Counted from the first letter of the stretch, positions 45,369 through 55,126 are shown. The stretch is 55,429 bases of DNA from Spirosoma fluviale (GCA_945868725.1 CAMBMU010000007.1:1-55429); one strand, 5' to 3'. Numbers and translations are program-made. The notes: generated from the letters alone by a model not told the origin.

Positions 45369-46709
45369 ATGACTCGAATACTACTTATTATTCTATTGAC
45401 GATTTCAGCAGGCGTATTGTCTGCCCAGCAAACGCGAAAAAAGGTATTCACCTTTGCGATTGATCAAGATATTGATCCAATAATGAATCGTCGGGTAAAG
45501 TTGGCAATGGATCAGGCAGAAAAAATCAAAGTAGACGTGATTCTTATCCAAATGGATACCTATGGCGGAGCAGTAACGGATGCAGACGAGATTCGAACTC
45601 GAATTTTAGAATCCAAAATCCCAGTTTATGTATTTATCAACAAGGATGCTGCCTCTGCTGGTGCATTGATTTCCATTGCCTGCGATAGCATTTACATGGC
45701 TCCAGGTGCAAGTATTGGTGCGGCTACAGTGGTCAATGGAACCGATGGAACTGTCGCACCAGACAAATACCAATCCTACATGCGCTCCATGATGCGCAGC
45801 ACCGCTGAGGCTACTGGACGCAACCCGCAAATTGCAGAAGCGATGGTTGATGAAAAGTTGGTAGTGCCTGGAATTTCCGATTCTAGCTCGGTCATTACTT
45901 TTTCAGTGACCGAAGCCATTAAAAATGGCTTTTGTGAAGGACAATATGCTTCCACTAAAGAAATTTTAGCCGCCCAAAATTTGCAGTCTGCCGAAATCAT
46001 TGCCTACGAAGAGAAAACAGTAGACACCATCATTTCATTCTTTTTAAGTCCAGCGGTAAGCGGTATTTTGATCCTTTTGATCATTGGAGGAATCTACTTT
46101 GAGTTGCAAAGTCCTGGAATAGGTTTCCCGCTAGCCCTAGCTGTAAGTGCAGCACTTTTATATTTTATTCCCTATTACCTGAATGGCTTAGCAGAAAATT
46201 GGGAAATCCTAGCTTTTGTAATTGGCCTCATCCTGCTTGCCGTCGAATTGTTAATTATTCCTGGCTTCGGGGTGTTTGGGGTTGCGGGAATTGTGCTGAC
46301 CCTAGGTGGGCTGGTGCTGGGTATGCTTCCAAACCAGGCTTTTGATTTTGACTTGGTACCCGCTTCACAACTTTTTGAGGCTTTGCTTACCGTGATTTTG
46401 GCTGCTTTGGCTGGAGTTGGCTTGGTATTTTGGCTCACCCCAAAAGTAAACGAATGGGGCGCATTTAAGCATTTGACCTTAGCCAGCACCCAAGAAAGTG
46501 CCCAAGGATATACCGTGAGAGTCTACGATGAAGGTTTGGTCGGAAAAATTGGCACCGTGCACTCCAGACTTCGACCGAGTGGCAAGGTGGAGATCGCCGG
46601 AGAAATTTACGATGCCTATTCCCGAGGTGAGTTTTTGGAACAAGGAGAATCGATCGAAGTCATTTCTACCGAAGGAACTTCCCTAAGAGTGAAAAAATGG
46701 GAAGCCTAA
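45369..46709 (+). CDS. NfeD-family membrane-bound serine protease
   Basis: A 446-aa protein with a signal peptide (~1-19), a ClpP-like protease domain (~25-215), four to five membrane helices (~225-375), and a C-terminal OB-fold NfeD domain (~385-446). The Ser-Lys dyad of the family is seen as Ser in KDAASAGALIS (~96) and Lys in APDKYQSYM (~137). The full-length NfeD1b type sits with stomatin-like proteins; none is adjacent here. It probably trims or regulates membrane proteins. First gene of a long plus-strand run, with the globin 26 bp downstream. Confidence 0.9.
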   Translation: MTRILLIILLTISAGVLSAQQTRKKVFTFAIDQDIDPIMNRRVKLAMDQAEKIKVDVILIQMDTYGGAVTDADEIRTRILESKIPVYVFINKDAASAGALISIACDSIYMAPGASIGAATVVNGTDGTVAPDKYQSYMRSMMRSTAEATGRNPQIAEAMVDEKLVVPGISDSSSVITFSVTEAIKNGFCEGQYASTKEILAAQNLQSAEIIAYEEKTVDTIISFFLSPAVSGILILLIIGGIYFELQSPGIGFPLALAVSAALLYFIPYYLNGLAENWEILAFVIGLILLAVELLIIPGFGVFGVAGIVLTLGGLVLGMLPNQAFDFDLVPASQLFEALLTVILAALAGVGLVFWLTPKVNEWGAFKHLTLASTQESAQGYTVRVYDEGLVGKIGTVHSRLRPSGKVEIAGEIYDAYSRGEFLEQGESIEVISTEGTSLRVKKWEA

Positions 46710-46735
46710 AATTCAAAATTGGCTAATTTTAACGC

Positions 46736-47119
46736 ATGAACTCCTTAGGCTTACTTTACCCACGCATCGGTGAAGCTTCACTCCAAGAATTAGCTAAAAA
46801 TTTCTACGAGGAAGTTGGCAAAATCCCTGAACTAAGAAGTTTGTATCCAGAAGATCTAGAAGCTGCCGAAAGACGCATCTACTTGTTTCTTGTTCAGGTC
46901 CTTGGAGGTCCTCAAACCTATTCCGAAGAACGAGGTCACCCCAGACTTCGCATGCGCCACATGCAATGGAAAATTGACTCAAAAATGAGAGCTCATTGGA
47001 TGAATGCCATGCTCCAAGCAGTGGATAAAGTACCCCTGGAACAAGAAATCCGTGAGGAATTGTTGGGTTATTTCACACAAGTCGCTAATGCAATGATCAA
47101 CCAAGACCATGTGGAGTAA
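46736..47119 (+). CDS. Truncated haemoglobin, group II (trHbO)
   Basis: A 127-aa two-over-two globin. The proximal haem ligand is His75 in RMRHMQWKI, the G8 tryptophan is Trp88 (AHWMNAM), and GHPRLRMRH is a strong group II signature. A tyrosine at 24 likely sits at B10. Roles known for the group are O2 or NO binding and protection from oxidative or nitrosative stress. The 3' end overlaps the acyltransferase gene by 11 bp, an unusually tight link to lipid metabolism. Confidence 0.92.
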   Translation: MNSLGLLYPRIGEASLQELAKNFYEEVGKIPELRSLYPEDLEAAERRIYLFLVQVLGGPQTYSEERGHPRLRMRHMQWKIDSKMRAHWMNAMLQAVDKVPLEQEIREELLGYFTQVANAMINQDHVE

Positions 47120-47828
47120 ACGAATCTACACCTATTACGTCGCAGTTGCTGCTTTGCTGACTTTTGCGATCTTATACCCTTTTTTCCTTTGCTGCATCTG
47201 GGTTCCAGCTTGGAATAAGTATGGTAGAAAAATCAATCAATATTGGGCCAAAACGCTCTTTTCAATCATCTTCCTACCGGTGAAAGTTGAAGTTGAAGGA
47301 ACCCTTGAAAAAGGAAAACCCTATATTTTCTTGGCCAATCATTTCAGTTACCTAGATGTGCCAATGATGGGATTTATTCCTGGAGATGCTGTTTTTGTTG
47401 GCAAGGCATCCATTCGAAAGGCTCCTTTTTTTGGGTACTATTTCAAAAATCTACACATCGCAGTGGACCGGGATCGTGTCAAAAGCCGAGCAGAAACCAT
47501 GCGGAGAGCAGGCTTGGCACTAGATCGTGGGAGCAGCTTGGTGTTGTTTCCTGAAGGAGGCATCTACACCCAAAATCCGCCACATTTAATTCCATTTAAA
47601 AACGGAGCGTTTCGATTAGCCATGGAGAAACAAATCTCCATCATTCCTGTAACCTTATCCTACAATCATGTAATTTTAACAGATCAAAAAGATTTGATTT
47701 TAAAGCGAATGCCAGCCAAAATGGTCCTGCATCAAGCGCTCCATCCAGCAGATTTTGAATCGGATGAAGCGCTCAAGCAATGCTGTTTTGAAGTAATTCA
47801 GGGGCAATTGCTAAAAGATAATCCCTAA
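47109..47828 (+). CDS. Lysophospholipid acyltransferase (PlsC-like)
   Basis: A 239-aa membrane enzyme with an N-terminal helix (~10-32) and the acyltransferase motifs NHFSYLD (HX4D, ~77-83), GKASIRKAPFFG (motif II), FPEGG (motif III, ~154-158) and VIPVTLSY (motif IV). It probably acylates 1-acyl-glycerol-3-phosphate in phospholipid synthesis. It starts within the trHbO 3' end and is followed by gatC. Confidence 0.9.
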   Translation: MWSKRIYTYYVAVAALLTFAILYPFFLCCIWVPAWNKYGRKINQYWAKTLFSIIFLPVKVEVEGTLEKGKPYIFLANHFSYLDVPMMGFIPGDAVFVGKASIRKAPFFGYYFKNLHIAVDRDRVKSRAETMRRAGLALDRGSSLVLFPEGGIYTQNPPHLIPFKNGAFRLAMEKQISIIPVTLSYNHVILTDQKDLILKRMPAKMVLHQALHPADFESDEALKQCCFEVIQGQLLKDNP

Positions 47829-47879
47829 ATCCAAAGGCCTGATTTGAATTTGATTTCAAGCCACAATTTATCTATTCGC

Positions 47880-48167
47880 ATGAAAATTGAACAGGAAACG
47901 CTACAGAAAATTGCTCATTTGGCTCGCCTAAATTTTGATGCCCAAGAAGCAGAAAAGATGAGTGCCGACCTTTCACAGGTACTGAATTGGGTGGAGCAGC
48001 TTCAAGAGGTAGATACAGATGGCGTGGCACCACTCACAAATATGTCTTCTGAAGTCAATGTACTCCGAACAGATGAAATTGGGGTACAACTCACTCAGGA
48101 AGAGGCCTTAAAAAATTCACCTCAACAGGAGAATGGCTTTTTTTCTGTTCCCAAAGTCTTGGAATAA
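47880..48167 (+). CDS. gatC: Asp/Glu-tRNA amidotransferase subunit C
   Basis: A 95-aa subunit of GatCAB that converts mischarged Glu-tRNA(Gln) or Asp-tRNA(Asn). The start at 47880 (MKIEQETLQKIAHLARL) fits the family; a longer frame adds 12 unmatched residues. The core helix ends with LNWVEQLQEVDTDGVAPLTNM, in two parts ~35-57. gatA and gatB are not adjacent, as is usual in Bacteroidota. The stop is 1 bp before the membrane-TPR gene. Confidence 0.95.
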   Translation: MKIEQETLQKIAHLARLNFDAQEAEKMSADLSQVLNWVEQLQEVDTDGVAPLTNMSSEVNVLRTDEIGVQLTQEEALKNSPQQENGFFSVPKVLE

Positions 48168-48168
48168 G

Positions 48169-50907
48169 ATGTCTATTCCCTCCAACACCTATTCTTTGGG
48201 TAAAATCCTAGCAATCCTTTTCTTGGGAGTTGGTGCCATTCTAGCAGCATATTCCTTGATTAGTCCCAGTTTTACCCATCCCAATCTCCAAACGGGTGCT
48301 TTTTTGGATAGGTTGCCCGTACCCTTTTCGAAAGTAAATGTAGGGGAAGTCGAAATTCCAATTCAAGTGGATCACTTTCTTGTTTTCCAAAACTACCAAG
48401 TAACACGCTACCCTTTTACACCGAATGAAAATTACCTCTTCGGTATTTTTATTTTACTTGCTTCCGTCACTGTTTTAGCAAATCTAAGTAGGTTTAAAAA
48501 AATACCCTTTATCGGAGCTGGTGCCGGATGGATTCTACTCCTTACCCTTTCCAACTTCAATGGACTAAATATTGGAGGCCCAAGTTCAAGTCTTTCGCTC
48601 CTGTTACTTTTAGGCGCCACCTTGATTCCTACCATTTACTTCCATATCTGGGGAACCCAATTTCCCTTCTGGATCCGTTGGCTAGTCATTGCAGGTGCCA
48701 CAGGAGGCACCCTAATTACTGTCATCTGGATAAGCCCGATCATTAATCCCAGCCTTTACTTAGCTGAGCAAAGTTTAATTATTGGAATTGGGTTTAGCAT
48801 TGCTTGGATTTTTTGGCAAGGCCATGGGATGCTATCGGGACTATTAATTCTTATTTCAAAAGCCAATGCAGGCCTAAATACCAAAACCAGCATTCAATTC
48901 GCTGCAGTCGCCCTACTCTATCTTGGATTACTTTTTGTTTTACTTCTCCATGTTAAAGGAGATGTCACTTGGCCGATCGCCGATTTCTTACCCCTTTATC
49001 TCATCCTTCCATTAGGGCTATTGGGATGGCATTCCACACGAGAAAAATTAGCCCAAAGTGATAATTTAGCCAGTTCAACTCAAATCCTCCAAAACTTATA
49101 TTTTTTGGGTTTTGCATGTACCTTATGGACAATTTGGAAGTTGACATTATCCCATAATCAAGCAGGAGAAGAGCTGATTAAGCATTTGGTGATTTACTCC
49201 CAACTAGGATTTTCGCTATTCTTCTTTATTTACCTAGCAATCAACTTTTTTCCACTAATGCACCGAGGAAAGGCTGTTCATCCGGTGCTGTACAAACCCT
49301 TTGTCCTACCGTATTACCACCTCCGAATCGGAGGAACGATTGCCTTCATGGTTATTACAACCTTTTTGGAAGCCATTATTGCATCCCAAGTAAGTGCTTT
49401 AACTAGCAATATTGTGGCGGATTACTACTATCAAACCAATCAAAAGCTTGAAGCAAGTATCCTCTATGAAAATAGTTGGGACCAGTATCGATACAACCCA
49501 AAGGCAAAAAATCTAACTGCACAACTCCTTTTTGAATTAGACCAACCAAGTTTGGCTAAGGAGCACTTGGAAGAAAGCTTTGATCTAGCTCCGCAGGTAG
49601 ACAATATTCTACTCCTATCGGAGCGGCTTCAAAAAGAGAATAAACCATTTGAGGCAGTTTTTTACCTTAAAAATGGCTTACAATTCTTTCCAAATAACCC
49701 GTATCTCAGTCAAAACCTAGCCTTGCTTTATACCCTGGTCAAAAAAGACGAGGAAGCGCAAGCCCTCTTTGCTGACCTCTCCAAAAACAATTTGGTAGCA
49801 GCTGCAAATTGGCTTGCTATTTCTGCTAAACTAGGGAAAAAAGTGGAAATCCCTGAAGCAGAAGAAGACCTTATTTTTCTGATCAATCAGGTGGCCACAG
49901 AACGAAAAAACGGAACGCTAGTTGATGCACAAATTTTGAATCTCTTGAAGGAAAAGCTAGCAAAAGAAAGTTCTCCACTTCTACTTCAAGCGGGGTACCG
50001 GAATTTGCTGGCTACCCAAAATCTAGAAGACCCAACCAAAGATCTCGCCTTTTTGGATTCCTTGGCAAAAAGGGAAGAGGTACTAGAATATACCATGCAG
50101 GTTCAGGAAACTGCGATTTTGAGAAGTTTGGGAGCAGGAAGAATCAACGAGGGAGTCAAAAATTTGAATGGCCTCGCTTTTCGAAATCCAGGTGATGCCG
50201 CCTACTACCTCAATTTGTCCGGGCTTGTATTGGCGCAGCAACTCGATTTTGAAAAAGCTGCCAAGGATTTTGCTTTTTCGGCAGAAAAAGGATTTCAAGC
50301 TCCGCTTCCCATCCATGAAGCAATCCGAAATTGGCAAGGTACAAGCAATGATGAACCCGAGCAGAGTAACCTGGTTCAAGCTGAGTTCGCCTTCTTGGGA
50401 ACATTCAACCAGTCTCATCCTCAAAAATTATTCAACGAATGGAAGAACATCCCTTCGGCAAAATTCAAGTTGGAGGTTGCATTGAAACTACTGAGCCATA
50501 AAGCACATGGCCTTACGACGCCGCAGCTGCAGGAGATTGGTGCCTTTTTGAAAGGAAAAACAGACCGAATAGCAGATTTAGATGCATTTCTTCAAGCACC
50601 AGATTGGACCAATGCGAATTCGTTGCGCTCATTTACCAAGTTTATAAGTTCCTCAGAGGAACTCACCGCCAATCCCTATTTCGGCCCCTTAATTTGGACT
50701 GCCTATTTGCAAAACAAAGATAAACTACAAGCCTACGAGCTGCTTCAATCTGCCAGTGAATTTACTAAGGATCCGCTACTTTGGGCAAAGAAAGTACAGG
50801 CAGCTCAAGATCTTGGGCTGGATCAATATGCCGCAGCAGCTCGAGAAGAAATGAAGACCTGGATGAGAGAAGAAGAAATTGAAGCCCTTTTGGGGGAGAT
50901 GAATTGA
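48169..50907 (+). CDS. Large uncharacterised membrane protein with TPR-like region
   Basis: A 912-aa protein. The start at 48169 is chosen because it follows the gatC stop by 1 bp; a frame to 48133 overlaps gatC. The first half (~12-415) has about 11 or 12 hydrophobic helices, the second half (~430-912) is an all-helical TPR-like array (repeats of ~34 aa, e.g. around YYYQTNQKLEASILYENSW and AKDFAFSAEKGF). I recognise no family; no catalytic motif was seen. It resembles in outline proteins that couple an inner-membrane domain to a periplasmic or cytosolic TPR scaffold. Co-transcription with gatC is likely, and it precedes a lone ABC ATPase. Confidence 0.75.
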   Translation: MSIPSNTYSLGKILAILFLGVGAILAAYSLISPSFTHPNLQTGAFLDRLPVPFSKVNVGEVEIPIQVDHFLVFQNYQVTRYPFTPNENYLFGIFILLASVTVLANLSRFKKIPFIGAGAGWILLLTLSNFNGLNIGGPSSSLSLLLLLGATLIPTIYFHIWGTQFPFWIRWLVIAGATGGTLITVIWISPIINPSLYLAEQSLIIGIGFSIAWIFWQGHGMLSGLLILISKANAGLNTKTSIQFAAVALLYLGLLFVLLLHVKGDVTWPIADFLPLYLILPLGLLGWHSTREKLAQSDNLASSTQILQNLYFLGFACTLWTIWKLTLSHNQAGEELIKHLVIYSQLGFSLFFFIYLAINFFPLMHRGKAVHPVLYKPFVLPYYHLRIGGTIAFMVITTFLEAIIASQVSALTSNIVADYYYQTNQKLEASILYENSWDQYRYNPKAKNLTAQLLFELDQPSLAKEHLEESFDLAPQVDNILLLSERLQKENKPFEAVFYLKNGLQFFPNNPYLSQNLALLYTLVKKDEEAQALFADLSKNNLVAAANWLAISAKLGKKVEIPEAEEDLIFLINQVATERKNGTLVDAQILNLLKEKLAKESSPLLLQAGYRNLLATQNLEDPTKDLAFLDSLAKREEVLEYTMQVQETAILRSLGAGRINEGVKNLNGLAFRNPGDAAYYLNLSGLVLAQQLDFEKAAKDFAFSAEKGFQAPLPIHEAIRNWQGTSNDEPEQSNLVQAEFAFLGTFNQSHPQKLFNEWKNIPSAKFKLEVALKLLSHKAHGLTTPQLQEIGAFLKGKTDRIADLDAFLQAPDWTNANSLRSFTKFISSSEELTANPYFGPLIWTAYLQNKDKLQAYELLQSASEFTKDPLLWAKKVQAAQDLGLDQYAAAAREEMKTWMREEEIEALLGEMN

Positions 50908-50980
50908 GAGATTTCATGTATTTTTAAAGCAAATGAGTACCTTTCCATATTGCTAAACCAACAAGTAAACAAATATCACC

Positions 50981-51697
50981 ATGAGCAAAGTCATTGAAAC
51001 GCACGAGATCAATAAAACCTATAAAATGGGTTCTGAAATTATTCAGGCTTTGAAATCGGTTAGCATCAGCGTAAACAAAGGAGAATACGTCGCTTTCATG
51101 GGGCCTTCTGGATCAGGAAAATCCACCTTGATGAACATCATTGGTTGCTTAGACTCTCCTACCTCTGGCAGCTATGTGCTCGCAGGAAAAGATGTCAGCG
51201 ACATGAGTGAAAACGAGTTGGCCGACATTCGAAACAAGGAAATTGGCTTCGTCTTCCAAACTTTCAACTTGCTACCAAGAGCTACTTGCTTAGACAACGT
51301 GGCACTGCCACTGGTTTATGCAGGCTATTCTAAATCAGAGCGCCAAGAAATTGCATTCACAGCACTAGACAATGTGGGTCTAGGCGACCGAACAACACAC
51401 CGTCCGAACGAACTTTCAGGTGGCCAGCGACAGCGTGTGGCTATTGCCAGAGCATTGGTCAACAGCCCTAGTATCATTTTGGCGGATGAGCCAACAGGTA
51501 ACCTTGATTCCAAAACCTCTTACGGTATCATGGAACTTTTTCATGAGCTACATGCCAAAGGAAATACGATTATCATGGTGACCCACGAGGATGATATTGC
51601 CCATTATGCTCACCGAATCGTGCGTCTCCGAGATGGCTTGGTTGAATCAGATAAGGTCAATTCAAATCCTAACCGAGCGCTAGTGACATCTGCCTAA
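50981..51697 (+). CDS. ABC transporter ATP-binding protein (MacB/LolD type)
   Basis: A 238-aa ATPase with Walker [10 protein letters not shown] (~41-49), Q-loop VFQTFNLLP, signature [15 protein letters not shown] (~147-161), Walker [10 protein letters not shown] and switch His in VTHEDD. It is of the type that works with FtsX-like/MacB permeases in lipoprotein release or efflux. No permease gene is next to it within the window; the preceding large membrane protein does not look like an FtsX/MacB permease. Confidence 0.92.
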   Translation: MSKVIETHEINKTYKMGSEIIQALKSVSISVNKGEYVAFMGPSGSGKSTLMNIIGCLDSPTSGSYVLAGKDVSDMSENELADIRNKEIGFVFQTFNLLPRATCLDNVALPLVYAGYSKSERQEIAFTALDNVGLGDRTTHRPNELSGGQRQRVAIARALVNSPSIILADEPTGNLDSKTSYGIMELFHELHAKGNTIIMVTHEDDIAHYAHRIVRLRDGLVESDKVNSNPNRALVTSA

Positions 51698-51705
51698 TTC
51701 TAGAT

Positions 51706-52254
51706 ATGAAAATTTATACTAAAACAGGGGATCAAGGGATCACCTCCTTATTGGGCGGAGTACGGGTACCCAAATCAGATTTACGTATAGATGCCTATGG
51801 TACCTTGGATGAATTAAATGCCTACATTGGCCTACTTCGAGATCAAGAAGTGAATAAAAAAAGAACGGAATTACTCCAAACTATCCAAGACCGATTATTC
51901 ACTATTGGGGCAGATTTGGCAACAGTTCCTGGCAAAGACAAGGTGAAAAAACCTGATCTACTTCCAGAGGATGTGGAAATTTTGGAAAGAGAAATGGATG
52001 CCATGGATGCTGAACTCCCCATGCTTACCGCCTTTATTCTCCCAGGTGGGCATACTGCAGTTTCGTTCTGTCATCTGGCCAGAACAGTTTGCAGGCGCTC
52101 CGAACGAATTGTAGTTGAGCTAGCTTCCGAAGAGCATGTATCGGAACTCGTCATCCAATACCTCAACCGACTTTCTGATTTCCTTTTTGTCTTGGGTCGG
52201 AAAATGGCTCAAGAATTGGAAGTTGAAGAAGTAACCTGGAAACCGCGTTGGTAG
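51706..52254 (+). CDS. Cob(I)yrinic acid a,c-diamide adenosyltransferase (PduO type)
   Basis: A 182-aa enzyme that adenosylates cobalamin to make coenzyme B12. Signatures: the N-terminal KIYTKTGDQGITSLLGG and VPKSDLRIDAYGTLDELNAYIG in two parts (ATP site), and the CHLARTVCRRSER segment (~123-135) that binds the corrin. Length matches the PduO-type family. The gene begins 8 bp after the ABC ATPase stop. Confidence 0.93.
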   Translation: MKIYTKTGDQGITSLLGGVRVPKSDLRIDAYGTLDELNAYIGLLRDQEVNKKRTELLQTIQDRLFTIGADLATVPGKDKVKKPDLLPEDVEILEREMDAMDAELPMLTAFILPGGHTAVSFCHLARTVCRRSERIVVELASEEHVSELVIQYLNRLSDFLFVLGRKMAQELEVEEVTWKPRW

Positions 52255-52308
52255 CCTTCGGCTGACGCAAGAAAAATATCCTTTGCAAAAATAAATGCAC
52301 CCTTCCTT

Positions 52309-53373
52309 ATGAGCACCATTTCAATTCCCGTTACCAAAACTACCCATTCCAAACTTTCGGAAACAGACTTCTCTTCCCTAGTTTTTGGAAAGTCCATTTC
52401 TGACCACATGTTTGTGGCGGACTACCAAAATGGAGCTTGGGGAGATTTTAGAATTGTGCCTTATGGTCCCATGGAAATTTACCCTGGAAATGCTACCCTT
52501 CACTATGGGCAAGCCATTTTCGAGGGCATGAAGGCGTATAAAAATGAAAAGGGACAAGTAATTGTCTTTAGGGCTGAGTCCAATGCCAGAAGGCTAAATG
52601 AATCAGCCAAGCGAATGTGCATGCCTACCGTACCTGAAAATATCTTCATTGAAGCGCTAAGACAATTGCTCTCTTTGGATAAAGGTTGGGTTCCTCAAGA
52701 AAAAGGATCAAGCCTGTATATTCGGCCATTTATGTTTGCGATGGACAATTACTTGGGTGTAAAGCCTTCCGAGAGCTATAGATTCATGATTTTTACCAGT
52801 CCAGTGGGCGCCTACTACACCAAACCGGTCTCTGTTAAGGTAGAAACGAACTACACCCGTGCCTGTGAAGGAGGTACTGGAGAAGCAAAAGCTGCGGGCA
52901 ACTATGCTGCATCGCTCTATCCAGCGCTTCAAGCACAAAAAGAGGGCTATGACCAGCTGCTTTGGACTGATGGCAAGACCCACAGCCAAATCGAAGAAAG
53001 TGGAACCATGAATGTCATGTTCAAAATCAAGGGGACTCTCATCACGGCACCGACTGGAAATGGGACTATCTTAAAAGGAATCACCCGAGACTCGGTTATC
53101 CAACTTGCAAAAGATTGGAGCCAGGAGCTTGTGGAGCGCTTCCTTACGGTAGCTGAACTTCAAGAGGCCTTGGAAAACGGGACCATGGAGGAGGCTTTTG
53201 GCGTAGGTACTGCAGCAACAATTGCTTTCATCAATAAAATCAATGTGAACGGGAAAGATTATTTTCTTCCAGAACCAAAGCCGGATGCCTTTTCCAAGCG
53301 TGTTCTAAGCACCTTGGATGGCATCAAATATGGAGAAATCCAGGATCCACACCAGTGGATGCTCAGCATTTGA
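52309..53373 (+). CDS. ilvE: Branched-chain amino acid aminotransferase
   Basis: A 354-aa PLP enzyme (fold type IV, BCAT group) that makes or degrades Leu, Ile and Val. Markers: LHYGQAIFEGMKAY (~61-74), RPFMFAMD (~141-148), the PLP-lysine region GEAKAAGNYAASL (~189-201), DGKTHSQIEESGTMNVMF (~222-239) and TGNGTILKGITRDSV. It provides branched precursors for the iso fatty acids typical of Bacteroidota. It is followed 7 bp later by the exported unknown. Confidence 0.93.
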   Translation: MSTISIPVTKTTHSKLSETDFSSLVFGKSISDHMFVADYQNGAWGDFRIVPYGPMEIYPGNATLHYGQAIFEGMKAYKNEKGQVIVFRAESNARRLNESAKRMCMPTVPENIFIEALRQLLSLDKGWVPQEKGSSLYIRPFMFAMDNYLGVKPSESYRFMIFTSPVGAYYTKPVSVKVETNYTRACEGGTGEAKAAGNYAASLYPALQAQKEGYDQLLWTDGKTHSQIEESGTMNVMFKIKGTLITAPTGNGTILKGITRDSVIQLAKDWSQELVERFLTVAELQEALENGTMEEAFGVGTAATIAFINKINVNGKDYFLPEPKPDAFSKRVLSTLDGIKYGEIQDPHQWMLSI

Positions 53374-53380
53374 AAACTAA

Positions 53381-53926
53381 ATGAAAAAAGCGCGCTCTAA
53401 ATTACTAGTAATCGGAACGGCAGTATTGACAATCCTCTTGATTGGTCATTTTTCCCTATCGATTCAAGCCCAAGAGCAGCCTAGAAAATTTTTACTCCTC
53501 AAAAGAGGATTCAATCAAAAATCTCAGATCCGCTTTTACCCAGGAGAAACCATCACCTACAAAAGTAAAAAAATCGGGTTTTTTGTCACCGATATACTCG
53601 TAAACTTAGATACGGAATACCTCTACCTGAGCGAAAACGTCTTGAAACCTTCGGATATTTTGGCCATTGATGTTCAAAGAAAAGATCCAAGAAATCGAAC
53701 CTTGAAAAATTTAACTGCGCTTTCATTAGGAGCTGGAAGCATGATTATTGGTTTGGAAGGCATCAACAATCTAACCCAAAAAGGACAGCTGAAAATCAGT
53801 GCTGGTGTAGCCAAAGCATCTGCCCTGCTGTTAGGTACTGGACTGGCCCTGCTGCCTCTTCGCTACAAAATTTTTACGCTCTCCGACAAAAATAAGGTGC
53901 AGCTCGTACTCCTTGAAATTGAATGA
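53381..53926 (+). CDS. Unknown exported protein
   Basis: A 181-aa protein with a signal peptide or anchor (~8-30, ending SIQAQ), a central beta-rich region (~35-105) and two hydrophobic segments (~112-128 and ~140-160). No family recognised. The central part (RGFNQKSQIRFYPGET and YKSKKIGFFVTD) looks like a small beta-sandwich. It is probably a membrane-associated protein of the envelope and shares the strand with ilvE and prfB. Confidence 0.65.
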   Translation: MKKARSKLLVIGTAVLTILLIGHFSLSIQAQEQPRKFLLLKRGFNQKSQIRFYPGETITYKSKKIGFFVTDILVNLDTEYLYLSENVLKPSDILAIDVQRKDPRNRTLKNLTALSLGAGSMIIGLEGINNLTQKGQLKISAGVAKASALLLGTGLALLPLRYKIFTLSDKNKVQLVLLEIE

Positions 53927-53989
53927 GGGCATTGGCTGGTAAAACCGAGATTTTTTCCGATTTTTGCAACACATTTTTAACTTAGACAG

Positions 53990-55091
53990 ATGACTTCAGA
54001 CCAACTGAAAGACTTGAAAGCCCGCACATCGGCTTTGAGGAGGTATCTTTGACTACGATCGTAAGAAAGTAGAAATTCAAGACCTAGAGGCCGTATCGGC
54101 CCAAGCCGATTTCTGGAATAATCCAGATGAAGCTGAAAAAACCATGAAACAAATCCAAGCCAGAAAAGGCTGGACTTCCGCTTTTGAAAGCGTGGACCAG
54201 CGAATTGAGGATTTGGAGGTGCTGTATGAATTTTTTACCGCAGGAGAAGTAACTGAAGAGGAGCTTAAAAAAGACTTCCTGCTGAGCAAAGATGCAGTCG
54301 AAGAGCTTGAACTCAAGAAAATGCTCTCTGCCGAAGAAGATCAACTCAATGCAGTTCTTGAAATCAACCCAGGTGCTGGCGGAACAGAAAGTAACGATTG
54401 GGCATCCATCCTGATGCGTATGTACATCATGTGGGGAGAAAAAAATGGCTATAAGGTACGTGAAATGGATTTGCAGCCCGGAGAAGTTGCTGGCATCAAG
54501 TCCGCTACACTCCTCTTTGAAGGGCCATTGGCATACGGATTTCTAAAATCAGAAACAGGTGTACACCGCCTCGTACGGATCTCTCCTTTTGATTCAGGAG
54601 GAAGAAGGCATACTTCCTTTGCATCTGTATATGCCTATCCAGAAGTAGATGATTCGATCGAAATCGACATCAATCCTGGAGACGTGGAACTACATACTTC
54701 TAGATCTGGAGGTGCGGGTGGACAGAACGTAAACAAGGTGGAAACCAAAGTGCAGCTTACGCACAAGCCTACAGGCATTGTTGTCGTGTGCCAAGTGGAG
54801 CGCTCTCAACTTGCCAACAGAGAATTGGCCATGCAAATGTTGAAATCTCGATTGTACCAATTGGAGCTGGAAAAAAGAAATGCGGAAATCGCTAAAATCG
54901 AATCCTCCAAACTACGCGTGGACTTTGGTTCCCAAATCCGAAACTATGTGCTACATCCCTACAAGCTGGTCAAGGACAATCGCACAAGTCATGAAACCTC
55001 TGATGCCCAAGCTGTGCTTGATGGTGGCCTGAATGAATTTATGAAAGCATTCCTTCTTGCACAAAGCGAGGAAAGCGCAAACAAAGAATAA
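53990..55091 (+). CDS. prfB: Peptide chain release factor 2, with programmed +1 frameshift
   Basis: A 366-aa class I factor that reads UAA and UGA stop codons. The first 20 codons (53990-54049) end at an in-frame UGA (54050-54052); translation resumes +1 at GAC (54051) and runs to 55091. The recoding site is AGGAGG TAT CTT TGA C at 54038-54053, with an SD-like hexamer 3 nt before CTT, the same layout as in E. coli. The SPF anticodon-like motif (RISPFDSGG) and GGQ motif ([12 protein letters not shown]) are present. RF2 protein level therefore controls its own synthesis: when RF2 is scarce, the UGA is read slowly and shifting wins. A terminator follows the gene. Confidence 0.95.
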
Positions 55092-55097
55092 GTTACC

Positions 55098-55126
55098 AGG
55101 CCGAGGAAATCATCTTCGGCCTTTTC
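55098..55126 (+). terminator. Terminator of prfB
   Basis: AGGCCGAGG (55098-55106) pairs with CTTCGGCCT (55114-55122) with one G-U pair and a 7-nt loop, followed by TTTTC. Confidence 0.75.

Noticed and set aside
53990-54052. In-frame stop near the start of prfB read as a frameshift mutation
   Set aside because: The CTT TGA C context with an SD-like hexamer at the conserved spacing is the classical programmed site, so the gene is intact.
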